This document shows, piece after piece, positions 52,919-64,000 of a DNA stretch of 64,000 nt. Origin of the DNA: Sinorhizobium shofinae (GTDB lineage: Bacteria; Pseudomonadota; Alphaproteobacteria; Rhizobiales; Rhizobiaceae); assembly GCA_001704765.1 (NCBI GenBank), contig MBFK01000126.1, forward strand, positions 1 to 64,000, given 5' to 3'. Positions within the stretch are counted from its first letter, which is position 1. Each line of letters starts with the position of its first letter. A program made the translations under genes and the position numbers. The notes under the pieces are model-generated. The model was not told the origin of the DNA, did no database searches, and saw only the letters and a list, made by a program, of their open reading frames with translations.

Positions 52919-53608
52919 TTGTAGTCCGCCTCTTCCACCGTTCGACACGCAAGCTGACGCTGACGGAGGTAGGCGAGCGCTTTCTCGCGGCAATCCGCGA
53001 CAATCTCGAAGGGCTGCAAAGCGCGATGCCGAAGCGGGCGGCGAACGGGGGGAACCCGCCGGCGTGCTCAAAGTCAGTCTCAGCACGACCTTCGGCTTGC
53101 CGGACTTCCTGAAGCAATACCCGGCGATCCCGGCATCGTCTCGCGCGTGCTGGCCCCCGCTCATATCATCGCGGTCGCCTCTCCGGCCTATCTCGCCGGG
53201 CGAACCCTGCCGCTCGATCCCACCGGCCTCGCCGAGCTCGACGGTATCGTCATGCGTTCGGCGCGGACGGGCCGCATCCGGCATTGGATGATGCGCAACG
53301 CCGCGGGCGAGGAAATGGCCGCCGCGCCGAGGGAGACGATCGTCGTCGACGATACGGCCGCCATGTGCCGCGCCGCCCTCCTCGGCCTCGGTGTGACCCT
53401 GATCGCCGTGCCGGACGTGCTGCCTTATCTCGAATCCGACGCGCTCGTCCGCCTCCTGCCCAATTGGTATGCCGATGCCGGACCGATATCGGTCTATTAC
53501 GGCAGCCGCACGCTGCTTCCGGCCAAGACCCGTGTCTTCATCGATTTCGTCGCCGATCATTTCAGGCGCCAGCACCTTGCGGAACGCTTTGCCGGCAGCC
53601 TCGGCTGA
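52915..53608 (+). pseudogene. LysR-family regulator remnant
   Basis: Begins inside the LysR DNA-binding domain (VRLFHRSTRKLTLTEVGERFLAAIRDNLEGLQSA), lacking the first helices. One base appears lost near 53023, shifting GERGEPAGVLKVSLSTTFGL into another frame. An internal deletion then joins QYPAI to PGIVSRVLAPAHIIAV, removing part of the effector domain. The last 150 codons (LAPAHIIAVASPAYLAGRTL to ERFAGSLG) are intact LysR substrate-domain sequence. Divergent LysR/SDR pairs are a common arrangement, and here both partners lost their facing 5' ends. Confidence 0.75.
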
Positions 53609-53725
53609 TCATGCTTGAAAGTCGCCGCCGCTACGCCAGTTAAATTTCGCGCCCGCCTGTCGGCTGGCGAGGCCGCGCTTCGTCCTTGTCGCGCAGAAGC
53701 CAACATCTTTCACGAGGAACATTCC

Positions 53726-54130
53726 ATGCGCATGATTTTCGTAAACCTGCCTGTCAAGAATCTGCAAGCCTCGCGGACGTTCTTCTCCGCCCTCGGCTTC
53801 ACCTTCAACGAGCAGTTCTCGGACGACGCGGCCGCCTGCATGGTCATCGACGACAACATCTTCGTCATGCTGCTGACCGAGCCGCGCTTTCGTGATTTCA
53901 TCACTGGGGAAATCAGCGACGCGTCCAAGGTCACGGAAGTTATCACCGCCCTTTCCGCCGCGAGCCGCGCCGAGTGCGACGACATGTTCGCCAGGGCGCT
54001 CGCCGCCGGCGGCAAGCCTTGGAAGCCCGCGATCGACTACGGCTCGATGTACGGCATCAGCTTTCAGGATCTTGATAGCCATGTCTGGGAGTTCATGTGG
54101 ATGGACATGTCGGCCCAGCAGACCGCCTGA
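53726..54130 (+). CDS. VOC-family (glyoxalase-like) protein
   Basis: A 134-residue protein of the vicinal oxygen chelate fold with one paired beta-alpha-beta-beta-beta unit repeated: RMIFVNLPVKNLQASRTFFSALGFTFNEQFSDDAAACMVIDDNIFVMLLTEPRF and, after AECDDMFARALAAGGKPW, SMYGISFQDLDSHVWEFMWMD. The C-terminal D-x-D-x-H-x-W-E-F pattern is typical of the PhnB/lactoylglutathione-lyase-like group. The substrate is unknown. CGAGGAAC precedes ATG 53726. Intact despite lying next to the decayed SDR/LysR patch. Confidence 0.85.
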   Translation: MRMIFVNLPVKNLQASRTFFSALGFTFNEQFSDDAAACMVIDDNIFVMLLTEPRFRDFITGEISDASKVTEVITALSAASRAECDDMFARALAAGGKPWKPAIDYGSMYGISFQDLDSHVWEFMWMDMSAQQTA

Positions 54131-54183
54131 TCGGCCGAGCGAGCACGGCAGCTCGCCGTGCCGGAATGCTCTGTGGTGCCCAA

Positions 54184-54220
54184 GAGTCTCTCCGCGCCGC
54201 GTCGGCGCCGCGAGAGACTC
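54184..54220. terminator. bidirectional hairpin between VOC gene and ligA
   Basis: GAGTCTCTC (54184-54192) pairs with GAGAGACTC (54212-54220), and inside GCGCCG pairs with CGGCGC. It sits between two convergent genes, so probably terminates both, although T-runs are short. Confidence 0.6.
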
Positions 54221-54252
54221 AAACGCTGCCGCACTTTATTGGGGACGCCGAA

Positions 54253-56542
<2,290 letters not shown>

Positions 56543-56573
56543 AGCAACCTGCGGGAAAGAAAAGTGGTTGCGG

Positions 56574-58247
56574 TCAGCCGTTGCCCGCCAGCAACCGCGC
56601 CGCCGCCGCCCTCGCCTCCTCGGTGATCGAGGCGCCGGCAAGCATGCGGGCGATTTCTTCCGTGCGCGCCTCATGGTCCATGCGCGCAACGCGGGTCGAG
56701 ATCATTTCGGCCTTCTGTGCCGATGGGCCCTTCGAGATCAGGAGATGCGTCGCGGCGCGCGCGGCAACCTGAGGCGCGTGTGTGACGGAAAGCACCTGGA
56801 CTGTCTTGGAGAGCCGCTTCAGCCGCTGGCCGATGGCATCCGCCACGGCGCCGCCGACGCCGGTGTCGATTTCGTCGAAGACGAGCGTCGGCGCCGAACC
56901 GCGATCGGCGAGCGCCACTTTCAGCGCCAGGAGGAAGCGGGAAAGCTCGCCGCCCGAGGCGACTTTCATGATCGGCCCTGGACGCGTGCCAGGGTTTGTC
57001 TCAACATGGAACTCGATGACGTCGATGCCCTCCACCGACGGCGAGTTGGGATCGCTTGCGACCTCGACCATGAAGCGGGCGCGTTCGAGTTTCAGCGCCG
57101 GCAGTTCTTCCATGACGGCGGCCGAGAGCGCGATCGCCGTGTTGTGGCGCTTTTCCGATAGCGCGCGTGCTGCGGCGTCGAAAGCCGCTTTCGCCTCGGC
57201 CACTTGCACTTCGAGCTGCTTCAGCTTCTCCTCGCCGGCGTCGAGATCGGCAAGATCGGCGATCATCCTAACGGCAAGCGCCGGCAGTTCGGTAACGGGA
57301 ACCGAATATTTGCGGCTGGCGGCGCGCAGCGCGAAGAGCCGCTCCTCGACGCGTTCCAATTCCTTCGGGTCGAATTCGGTGTTGCGCAGCGCCCGCTCCA
57401 CCGCCATCTGCGCGTCGGAAAGCTGATTGAGCGCCCCGTCCAGAAGCTCCACGGTCTCTTCCAGCAAGCCCGGCGCCTCGTGGCTCTTGCGCTCGAGCCG
57501 CCGGACGAGCGAAGCGATCAGCGGCACTGGCGAAGCGTTGCCGTTCAGGAATTCGGACGCTTCGCTGATATCGCCGGCGATGCGCTCGACCTTCATCATG
57601 CGCGCCCGGCTGTCGGCCAGCTCCTCCTCCTCGCCGTCCCGAGGCGCCAGCGCCTCCAGTTCCTCGACGGAGGAGCGCAGGTAGTCCGCCTCGCGCGCTG
57701 CGGCCTCCACGCGCTCGCGGTGTTTCTTCAGCCCCCGCTCGGTGTCCCTCCAGCTGCGATAGAGCGCCCCGACCTCTTCCGCCGCCTCAGTGGTCCCGCC
57801 GAAGGCATCGAGCAGCGCGCGGTGCGCGTCGATGTCGACAAGCGCCCGGTCATCGTGTTGGCCGTGAATTTCGACGAGCACCTGCCCGGCCTGGCGCATC
57901 AGTTGCACGCTCACCGGCTGGTCGTTGACGAAGGCCTTGGTACGGCCGTCCGCCGATTGCACCCGGCGGAAGATCAGGTCGCCGTCGTCATCGATTCCGT
58001 TTTCGCGCAAGAGAAGCCGCGCCGCATGGCCGGGCGGGACATCGAAGACCGCAGTCACCTGCCCCTTCTCCTCGCCATGACGCACGAGCGAACCGTCACC
58101 GCGGCCGCCAAGCGCCAGCGACAGGCTATCGAGAAGAATGGATTTGCCTGCGCCGGTTTCACCGGTCAGCACCGAGAGCCCCGCGTCGAAGCTGAGGTCA
58201 AGCCGTTCGATCAGGACGATATCGCGGATCGAGAGCTGGGCGAGCAT
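56574..58247 (-). CDS. recN: DNA repair protein RecN
   Basis: A 557-residue SMC-like protein for double-strand break repair. Walker A is GETGAGKS at residues 29-36, after MLAQLSIRDIVLIERLDLSF. EIHGQHDDRALVD is the conserved Q-loop-like region. A long coiled coil covers about residues 150-370. The signature and Walker B are in VASGGELSRFLLALKVALADRGSAPTLVFDEIDTGVGGAVADAIG, and SVTHAPQVAARAATHLLISKG closes the head. No LexA-type operator was noticed in the 36-base gap after bamD. Probably cotranscribed with bamD and ligA. Confidence 0.96.
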   Translation of the reverse strand: MLAQLSIRDIVLIERLDLSFDAGLSVLTGETGAGKSILLDSLSLALGGRGDGSLVRHGEEKGQVTAVFDVPPGHAARLLLRENGIDDDGDLIFRRVQSADGRTKAFVNDQPVSVQLMRQAGQVLVEIHGQHDDRALVDIDAHRALLDAFGGTTEAAEEVGALYRSWRDTERGLKKHRERVEAAAREADYLRSSVEELEALAPRDGEEEELADSRARMMKVERIAGDISEASEFLNGNASPVPLIASLVRRLERKSHEAPGLLEETVELLDGALNQLSDAQMAVERALRNTEFDPKELERVEERLFALRAASRKYSVPVTELPALAVRMIADLADLDAGEEKLKQLEVQVAEAKAAFDAAARALSEKRHNTAIALSAAVMEELPALKLERARFMVEVASDPNSPSVEGIDVIEFHVETNPGTRPGPIMKVASGGELSRFLLALKVALADRGSAPTLVFDEIDTGVGGAVADAIGQRLKRLSKTVQVLSVTHAPQVAARAATHLLISKGPSAQKAEMISTRVARMDHEARTEEIARMLAGASITEEARAAAARLLAGNG

Positions 58248-58283
58248 CCGGTGTCATGTCTTCCTTGGGGAGCGCTGAGACAA

Positions 58284-59126
58284 TCAGGCGCCGATGAGTT
58301 TCTTGCCCGCCCGCGCGATCCAGGACGTGCCGCTTTCGCGCGGTTCGAGACCGCCCGACTGCAGTAACTTGTAGGAATCGGCGTACCACTGGCTGTCCGG
58401 GTAGTTATGCCCGAGAACCGCAGCCGCCGTCTGCGCCTCCGCCGTCACACCCATGGAGAAATAGGCCTCGACGAGACGCGCCAGCGCTTCCTCGACCTGG
58501 TTGGTGTTCGGATACTGCTCGACGACGACGCGGAAACGGGAGATGGCGGCAAGATACTCCTTGCGCTCGAGGTAATAGCGCCCGACCTGCATCTCCTTGC
58601 CGGCGAGCTGGTCTCGTGCAAAGCGGATCTTTGTCTGCGCGTCATCGACATATTCGGAGTCCGGATACTTGTCGACCACCGCCTGCATCGCCTCGATCGC
58701 CCTGGCGGCCGGCTTCTGGTCCTGCGTCACCGCCGGGATCTGCTTCGTATAGGCGAGGCCCTGAATATACTGTGCATAGGCCGCGTCTTCCGACTGCGGG
58801 TAGAGGTTCAAATAGCGGTTGGTGGCGTTGATGGCGTCCTGATACTGACCGTTGCGGTACGCGACGAAGGCATTCATCACCAAGGCCTTGCGGGCATATT
58901 CGGAGAACGGATGCTGCCGGTCGATCGCATCGAATTTGCGCCCCGCTTCCGTCGTCTTGCCGGCATTCAGGTTGGCGAGGCCTTGGTTATAGAGCACTTC
59001 CGGCGGATCGGTCTCCGCGGTGAGCTTGGTGATATCGATATCCGGGTCGTTCTGGCAGGCGGTGATCAGGCTGCTGCCGGCGATAGCCGCAAAGACGACG
59101 GCGACGACGCGCGCTGATTTTCTCAT
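58284..59126 (-). CDS. bamD: outer membrane assembly lipoprotein BamD
   Basis: A 280-residue lipoprotein of the BAM complex that inserts beta-barrel proteins. The lipoprotein signal is [19 protein letters not shown], with the lipobox cysteine about residue 24. TPR repeats follow: [84 protein letters not shown] and [28 protein letters not shown]. The ATG at 59126 puts the signal peptide in its usual place; 59150 ([11 protein letters not shown]) has slightly better upstream G/A sequence and remains possible. Confidence 0.93.
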   Translation of the reverse strand: MRKSARVVAVVFAAIAGSSLITACQNDPDIDITKLTAETDPPEVLYNQGLANLNAGKTTEAGRKFDAIDRQHPFSEYARKALVMNAFVAYRNGQYQDAINATNRYLNLYPQSEDAAYAQYIQGLAYTKQIPAVTQDQKPAARAIEAMQAVVDKYPDSEYVDDAQTKIRFARDQLAGKEMQVGRYYLERKEYLAAISRFRVVVEQYPNTNQVEEALARLVEAYFSMGVTAEAQTAAAVLGHNYPDSQWYADSYKLLQSGGLEPRESGTSWIARAGKKLIGA

Positions 59127-59334
59127 GTCAACAGAAACTGCAAGGACCATCGGATATTCCCGTTTCACGCGGCGGTTGGCATCCGCCAGACTTGCGCGTT
59201 TTAGAGCAAGTTGCCTCAAGACCGCAACGTCATGATCGGCAATTCATGCAAATTTGTGACGCTCGGGCGGGTTTCCGTTGAGTGTGCGTTCTTTTCCACC
59301 CGCAATTCGCCTCGCTTTACCCCAACCCACCACG

Positions 59335-59357
59335 AAAAAGCCGGCCTTTCGGCCGGC
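59335..59357 (-). terminator. lpxC terminator
   Basis: On the minus strand GCCGGCC-GAAA-GGCCGGC (seven pairs, GNRA-like loop) is followed by TTTTT. It lies 27 bases after the lpxC stop codon and separates it from bamD. Confidence 0.85.
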
Positions 59358-59383
59358 GACTGGAGAGAAATGAACTGTCTTTC

Positions 59384-60337
59384 TTATGCCGACCAGGGCG
59401 CAAATCCCGGAGCGGCGACTGCGACCAATTCGCGGGAGCGCGTGCGCTGGCGCTGGGATGCAGTTTCCACCACCTCATAGGCGGTCGGGTCGCTCAAGAG
59501 TGCTTTGAGGGCATTGGCGTTCATCTTGTGGCCGCCACGATAGGAGCGATAGCAGCCGAGGAACGGCGCGCCTGCCAAGGAAAGGTCGCCCACGGCGTCA
59601 AGCGTCTTGTGGCGGACGAACTCGTCCGCGTAGCGAAGACCTTCGACATTGACGACAGTGTTGTCATCCGAGATCACGACGGAGTTTTCGAGCGACGAGC
59701 CGAGCGCAAAGCCGGCCGCCCAAAGCCGCTCGACGTCGCGCATGAAGCCGAAGGTGCGCGCCCGCGACAGTTCCCGCTTGAAGACCACCGGGGTCATGTC
59801 ACCCTTCCAGGCCTGACGGCCGATCAGCGGGCAATCGAAATCAATCTCGACCTCGAAGCGCATGCCGTCATAGGGCGTGAACTCAGACCAGGAAGCGCCC
59901 GATTCGATGCGAACCGGCTTGAGGATGCGGATGTAGCGGCGCTTCACTGCGAGCGCCTGGATCCCCGCCTGCTCGACGGCGTCGATGAACGGCTCGGAAC
60001 TGCCATCCATGATCGGCATTTCCGCGCCATGCACTTCGATCAGAAGGTTGTCGAGGCCAAGTGCATAGATCGCCGCCATGACATGCTCGATGGTTGCGAT
60101 CGATGTCGCAGGCGAAAGTCCGAGGACGGTGCACAGATCGGTATTGCCGACTTGCGACGAAACGGCTCTGAACTCGCTCACCCGCCCTCCGGCGAGAACC
60201 CGCTGAAAGACTATCCCGGCATCCGCCTCGGCCGGATGGAAGGTGATCTCCACCTCGGCGCCAGAGTGAACGCCAATTCCCTTGAGGGTTATCGGGCTTG
60301 CAATCGTCGTCTGAAACCCGAGCAGTTCGATTCCCAT
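59384..60337 (-). CDS. lpxC: UDP-3-O-acyl-N-acetylglucosamine deacetylase
   Basis: A 317-residue zinc enzyme catalysing the committed step of lipid A synthesis. Start MGIELLGFQTTIASPITLKGIGVHSGAEVEITFHPA. Zinc ligands are His in TSIATIEHVMAAIYALGLDNLLIEVHG and the HKTLDAVGDLSLAG motif, with catalytic Glu in EMPIMDGSS. YADEFVRHKTLD provides further active-site residues, and GGHKMNANALKALL follows. The ATG at 60337 is preferred because GAAGAGA precedes it. The gene has its own terminator; the 332 bases upstream hold its promoter and the ftsZ terminator. Confidence 0.95.
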   Translation of the reverse strand: MGIELLGFQTTIASPITLKGIGVHSGAEVEITFHPAEADAGIVFQRVLAGGRVSEFRAVSSQVGNTDLCTVLGLSPATSIATIEHVMAAIYALGLDNLLIEVHGAEMPIMDGSSEPFIDAVEQAGIQALAVKRRYIRILKPVRIESGASWSEFTPYDGMRFEVEIDFDCPLIGRQAWKGDMTPVVFKRELSRARTFGFMRDVERLWAAGFALGSSLENSVVISDDNTVVNVEGLRYADEFVRHKTLDAVGDLSLAGAPFLGCYRSYRGGHKMNANALKALLSDPTAYEVVETASQRQRTRSRELVAVAAPGFAPWSA

Positions 60338-60615
60338 TCTCTTCGTCTCTTTCAATCAAACAGGGCCGAAGGCCAAACTCTTGCGGGACGCGGCGATTAT
60401 CAGCGCACAATTACCACTCGCGACCCCGACAGCTGTCGGTCGAAGCCACGTTCTTCGAACCAACAGCGTCCGATCGAATCGCATGCGTCCCCTATCCGGA
60501 TGCTGAAAATAAGAGTTCGGAGGCACCATTCCAAATCACTGTTCGTTTCGCTTTGTTACGCAATTCATATGCGCACAATGGAAATTCCAACGCATTGAAG
60601 TAAAAGAAGAAAATG

Positions 60616-60641
60616 AAAATGCCCGGGCTGTCGCCCGGGCA
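60616..60641 (-). terminator. ftsZ terminator
   Basis: TGCCCGGGC-GACA-GCCCGGGCA on the minus strand (nine pairs), then TTTTCATTTTC. It begins 29 bases after the ftsZ stop. The remaining 280 bases to lpxC contain no gene; an AT-richer stretch near 60480-60600 could carry the lpxC promoter. Confidence 0.85.
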
Positions 60642-60669
60642 CCGGCAAGGTAAAGGAACGGGTCGCGAA

Positions 60670-62439
60670 TCAGTTCGATTGACGGCGCAGGAACGCCGGA
60701 ATCTCAAGCTGATCGTCCTCATTCGAGCGCGACTGCGGCGCTGCACGGCCATGATCGTCGAGCTGGCCGCGGCGCGGAGCGTAGAGGCTCGCTTCCGGAG
60801 ACAGCGGGCGGCGCTGCTGGGAAGCGGCACTCGGCGCCGCGGACGTCATGTCGGATGCCACATTCTGGCTTTCCCGCTCGCGCAGCCCAAGCGAGCTAGT
60901 GATCCGGTTGAGGAGCCCCATCGGACCACGTTCTTCTTGAAGCGCCGCGGTAGGCTGTGCGCGGTGGTCCATCTCGGCCTTCACGACGGGCGGAAAGTCC
61001 TCGACCTTCGGCATGCGCACCGGCTCGGCATGCTGGCGAACGACTGGAGCAGGCTCGTGGCGAACCGGCTGCGGTTGAACCTGCGGCTGAACCTGAGCCT
61101 GCATCGGAGCTTCGACGGGTTGCGGCATCGGCTGCGCCGGGCGCGCAAGCGGAGCGGCTTCCACCGCAGCGGCGCCGGCAAAGAGCTTGCTCTGCGGGCG
61201 AAAAGCCTCTTCCTGGACTTGCGGAGCCGGTACTGCGACCTGGGCGCGCGTGGCGATGTCGAGCTCACGCTCCATTTCCGCTTCGCGGATCGCGAGCGCA
61301 ATCTGGTCGACCGTGTTCTGCTGAACCGGCTGCGGCACCGGTTGCGGCTGCGGCTGCGGTGCCGGCTGTTGCGCGACGACCTGCTGCGGGGCGGGAACGG
61401 CGACAGACGGACGGACGATCGGCTTCGGCGCTACCGGACGAAAGTCAGCGGAGCGACCGGAGACCTCCGCAGCTCCACGATCGATACCAGTTGCAACCAC
61501 CGAAACCCGAATCAGGCCTTCGAGGTCTTCGTCGAAGGTCGCGCCGAGAATGATGTTGGCGTCCGGATCTACTTCCTCGCGGATGCGCGTCGCCGCCTCG
61601 TCCACCTCGAAGAGGGTGAGGTCGCGGCCGCCGGTGATCGAGATGAGCAGGCCCTGAGCGCCCTTCATCGAGGTTTCGTCGAGCAGCGGGTTGGCGATCG
61701 CCGCTTCGGCAGCGGCCATGGCACGGCCTTCGCCGGAGGCTTCGCCGGTACCCATCATGGCGCGGCCCATTTCGCGCATCACCGAGCGGACGTCGGCGAA
61801 GTCGAGGTTGATGAGGCCTTCCTTGACCATGAGGTCGGTGATGCAGGCGACGCCCGAATACAGAACCTGGTCGGCCATGGCGAAGGCGTCCGCGAAGGTC
61901 GTCTTGTCGTTGGCGATCCGGAAGAGGTTCTGGTTAGGGATGACGATCAGGGTATCGACCGACTTCTGCAGGTCAGCGATTCCCTGGTCGGCGATGCGCA
62001 TGCGACGCCCGCCTTCGAATTGGAATGGCTTGGTGACGACGCCGACAGTCAGGATGCCCTTGTTGCGGGCGGCCTGGGCGACGATCGGCGCAGCGCCCGT
62101 GCCGGTGCCGCCGCCCATGCCGGCGGTGACGAAGCACATATGCGTACCCTGCAGATGATCGATGATCTCATCGATGCATTCTTCGGCTGCCGCACGGCCA
62201 ACTTCGGGCTGCGAGCCGGCGCCGAGACCTTCGGTGACGGCAACACCCATCTGGATGATCCGTTCGGCCTTGGTCATGGTGAGCGCCTGCGCATCCGTGT
62301 TGGCGACGACGAAATCGACGCCCTGGAGGCCTGCGGTGATCATGTTGTTGACGGCGTTACCGCCGCCGCCGCCGACGCCGAAGACCGTGATACGGGGCTT
62401 CAGCTCGGTAATGTCCGGCTTTTGCAAGTTGATGGCCAT
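60670..62439 (-). CDS. ftsZ: cell division protein FtsZ (long form)
   Basis: A 589-residue tubulin-like GTPase forming the division ring. GTP-binding sequences are [15 protein letters not shown] and the tubulin signature [19 protein letters not shown] (G109-G115), and the T7 catalytic loop is [13 protein letters not shown]. After about residue 320 comes an unusually long Pro/Gln/Ala-rich linker ([17 protein letters not shown] and others) of about 250 residues, typical of alphaproteobacterial FtsZ1. The conserved C-terminal peptide [10 protein letters not shown] binds FtsA in relatives. It starts 101 bases after ftsA in the same direction. Confidence 0.97.
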   Translation of the reverse strand: MAINLQKPDITELKPRITVFGVGGGGGNAVNNMITAGLQGVDFVVANTDAQALTMTKAERIIQMGVAVTEGLGAGSQPEVGRAAAEECIDEIIDHLQGTHMCFVTAGMGGGTGTGAAPIVAQAARNKGILTVGVVTKPFQFEGGRRMRIADQGIADLQKSVDTLIVIPNQNLFRIANDKTTFADAFAMADQVLYSGVACITDLMVKEGLINLDFADVRSVMREMGRAMMGTGEASGEGRAMAAAEAAIANPLLDETSMKGAQGLLISITGGRDLTLFEVDEAATRIREEVDPDANIILGATFDEDLEGLIRVSVVATGIDRGAAEVSGRSADFRPVAPKPIVRPSVAVPAPQQVVAQQPAPQPQPQPVPQPVQQNTVDQIALAIREAEMERELDIATRAQVAVPAPQVQEEAFRPQSKLFAGAAAVEAAPLARPAQPMPQPVEAPMQAQVQPQVQPQPVRHEPAPVVRQHAEPVRMPKVEDFPPVVKAEMDHRAQPTAALQEERGPMGLLNRITSSLGLRERESQNVASDMTSAAPSAASQQRRPLSPEASLYAPRRGQLDDHGRAAPQSRSNEDDQLEIPAFLRRQSN

Positions 62440-62540
62440 AGTACCGTTCCTTCTCTTCTTCTGGCCGCCTTGCCGAGCCGGCCAAATCCTTGAAACTCAA
62501 ATACCCGTCTTGCCCGGCGCCTGACTTGCGCCGGTGAAAC

Positions 62541-63872
62541 TCAGAAACTCTCTTTCAACCACTGGCCCATCCGGGCGATACGGCTGTTACCGCCGCCGAA
62601 GGCGGAGAACATGCCGCCCTGGCTGGCATGCGTCTCGAGATCAGCGACCTGCGGATAGATCATCAGCCCGACGGCCGTGGAGAATGCCGGGCCCTTGGCG
62701 GCGGCCGGCAGACCGGAAACGCCGAGCGGGCGACCGATGCGGACGTTGCGCGCAAGGATCCGCCGTGCCGCTTCCGGCAAGCCGGTCAACTGGCTGGCGC
62801 CGCCCGTCAGTACGATGCGCTTGCCGACGATCGGGCTGAAACCGGATCGTTGGATGCGGTCACGGATGAGTTCCAGCGTTTCCTCGATTCGGGCGCGCAC
62901 GATGCGCGAGACAAGCGCGCGCGGCACATGGGTCGGCTGGTCGCGATCGTCCTCGCCGATCGGCGGAACGGAGACGATGTCGCGCTCGTCGGCGCTGTTG
63001 GGAAGCGCCGAGCCATGCACGACTTTCAGGCGCTCTGCATCCTCGATCCGCGTCGAGAGTCCGCGCGCCAGATCGGTCGTCACGTGATGGCCGCCGAGGC
63101 TGACAGCATCCGCATGGACGAGCTTGCCTTCGGCGAAGACCGAGATGGTCGTCGTGCCGCCACCCATGTCGATCGCCGCACAGCCGAGCTCAACCTCGTC
63201 GTCGACGAGTGCGGCGAGACCGCTGGCATAGGGAGTGGCGACAATACCTTCGACCGAGAGATGCGCACGATTGACGCAAAGCTCGAGATTCTTCAGCGCC
63301 GCCCGTTCGGCCGTCAGCACATGCATGTCGACGCCGAGCACGTCGCCGAACATTGCCAACGGGTCGCGGATGCCGCGCTCTCCGTCGAGCGAGAAGCCGG
63401 TCGGCAGCGAATGGAGGATTGCCCGATCGGTCCGCAGCGACTGCTGGCCGGCGGCGGCGAGCACCTTCTTGAGGTCGTTCGCGTCGACTTCCTGGCCGCC
63501 GAGGTCGATCGTCGCCGTGTAGACGTCGCTCTGCAGGCGGCCGGCGGAAACATTGACGATGAGGCTGTCGATCGTCAGCCCGGCCATCCGCTCCGCCGCA
63601 TCGACAGCGAGCCGCACGACGCTTTCGGCGGCATCCAGGTCGGCGATCACGCCGTTCTTCACGCCGCGCGACTTCTGGTGGCCGATGCCGATAATCTCGA
63701 TATTGTGGGTGCGGCCGGGCAGGATCTGGCTCTCGGCGCGCGGCGTCAGCCGGCCGATCATGCAGACGACCTTGGTCGAGCCGATGTCGAGCACCGAAAC
63801 GACGTGCGACCGCTTCGAGGAAAGCGGCTTCAGACGAGGAAGGCCAAAACTGGCGGACCCGAACAGACTCAT
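62541..63872 (-). CDS. ftsA: cell division protein FtsA
   Basis: A 443-residue actin-fold protein anchoring FtsZ to the membrane. Phosphate 1 is VVSVLDIGSTKVVCMIGRL, the inserted 1C domain lies around GLTIDSLIVNVSAGRLQSD, phosphate 2 is GCAAIDMGGGTTTISVFAEG and the adenosine motif is KRIVLTGGASQLTGLPEAA. The amphipathic membrane helix is the C-terminal RIARMGQWLKESF. Its start overlaps the ftsQ stop by four bases (ATGA), the standard dcw-cluster coupling. ftsZ follows. Confidence 0.96.
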   Translation of the reverse strand: MSLFGSASFGLPRLKPLSSKRSHVVSVLDIGSTKVVCMIGRLTPRAESQILPGRTHNIEIIGIGHQKSRGVKNGVIADLDAAESVVRLAVDAAERMAGLTIDSLIVNVSAGRLQSDVYTATIDLGGQEVDANDLKKVLAAAGQQSLRTDRAILHSLPTGFSLDGERGIRDPLAMFGDVLGVDMHVLTAERAALKNLELCVNRAHLSVEGIVATPYASGLAALVDDEVELGCAAIDMGGGTTTISVFAEGKLVHADAVSLGGHHVTTDLARGLSTRIEDAERLKVVHGSALPNSADERDIVSVPPIGEDDRDQPTHVPRALVSRIVRARIEETLELIRDRIQRSGFSPIVGKRIVLTGGASQLTGLPEAARRILARNVRIGRPLGVSGLPAAAKGPAFSTAVGLMIYPQVADLETHASQGGMFSAFGGGNSRIARMGQWLKESF

Positions 63873-64000
63873 ATCCGCTTCTCCTGCGCCTTCAGCATCT
63901 TCTCCCTCGCCTTCAGCGCCACTTCGCGGCGCGCAACCGCTTCCGGTGTAAGTTGTACGGTCGTGCGGTCCTCAAGCCTCAGATCGACGGCAGCGATATC
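63869..64000 (-). CDS. ftsQ: cell division protein FtsQ, C-terminal end only
   Basis: The last 43 codons of a gene continuing past the window edge: DIAAVDLRLEDRTTVQLTPE, then AVARREVALKAREKMLKAQE and KRI with stop TGA at 63869-63871. D-x-R-L-x-D-R is the pattern expected at the end of the FtsQ/DivIB beta domain (usually VDLRLPDRV), and position directly upstream of ftsA confirms it. The stop overlaps the ftsA start. The charged C-terminal tail is typical of rhizobial FtsQ. Confidence 0.9.
   Translation of the reverse strand, partial: DIAAVDLRLEDRTTVQLTPEAVARREVALKAREKMLKAQEKRI

Overview
The window looks like chromosomal DNA of an alphaproteobacterium of the Rhizobiales, most likely Sinorhizobium/Ensifer. 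The reasons are the GC-rich coding style, a circularly permuted two-piece ssrA with tag ANDNYAEARLAA, an alpha-type SspB, a long-tailed FtsZ ending in LEIPAFLRR, the gene orders thyA-folA-hflKC-degP and ftsQ-ftsA-ftsZ-lpxC-bamD-recN-ligA, and several copies of rhizobial intergenic palindromic repeats. I found no insertion sequence, phage, plasmid, rRNA, tRNA or CRISPR array. The region is mostly core genome with a few eroded accessory loci.

Region by region. 0.2-2.6 kb: remnant of an SDR/DoxX and DUF2269 gene pair, a LysE-type exporter with a large perfect inverted repeat upstream, and an aldo/keto reductase. 2.7-5.3 kb: acetolactate synthase genes ilvI-ilvH on the minus strand, preceded by an unannotated branched-chain amino acid attenuator with its own leader peptide. 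5.3-9.7 kb: HerA-like ATPase, NTF2-like protein, and an ArsR / SRPBCC / GST operon. 9.8-12.1 kb: miaA divergent from serB and a GNAT gene. 12.3-18.9 kb: minus-strand cluster thyA, GST, folA, hflK, hflC, DUF2065, ACT protein, DegP-type protease. 19.0-21.1 kb: DUF2853 gene, tmRNA, then sspB, DUF4169 and an RHH protein; tag and tag-recognising ClpXP adaptor lie side by side. 21.3-31.8 kb: AsmA-family giant, FAD-linked oxidase, DUF1772 protein and an RND efflux pair. 32-39.4 kb: Tat-exported cyclase with an AhpD-like partner, UvrD/PcrA helicase with an in-frame palindromic insertion, GNAT, phosphoribosyltransferase, diguanylate cyclase and CreA. 39.4-43.6 kb: a duplicated pair of small secreted proteins with matching ECF-type promoter candidates, then a CheW / chemoreceptor pair and a 52-aa membrane protein. 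43.8-48.6 kb: SCO protein, prmA, a candidate small RNA with two anti-Shine-Dalgarno motifs, aminopeptidase P and a hairpin-rich intergenic region. 48.7-54.1 kb: azlCD, panC-panB, and a decayed patch with a frameshifted F420-type oxidoreductase and an SDR/LysR divergent pair that lost both 5' ends. 54.2-64 kb: ligA, recN, bamD, lpxC, ftsZ, ftsA and the 3' end of ftsQ.

The strongest new-looking signals are non-coding: the ilv attenuator, the anti-SD small RNA candidate, the hairpin array after pepP, and the repeat families. I see no convincing novel multi-gene system. Coordinates of RNA ends, promoters and repeats are estimates by eye.
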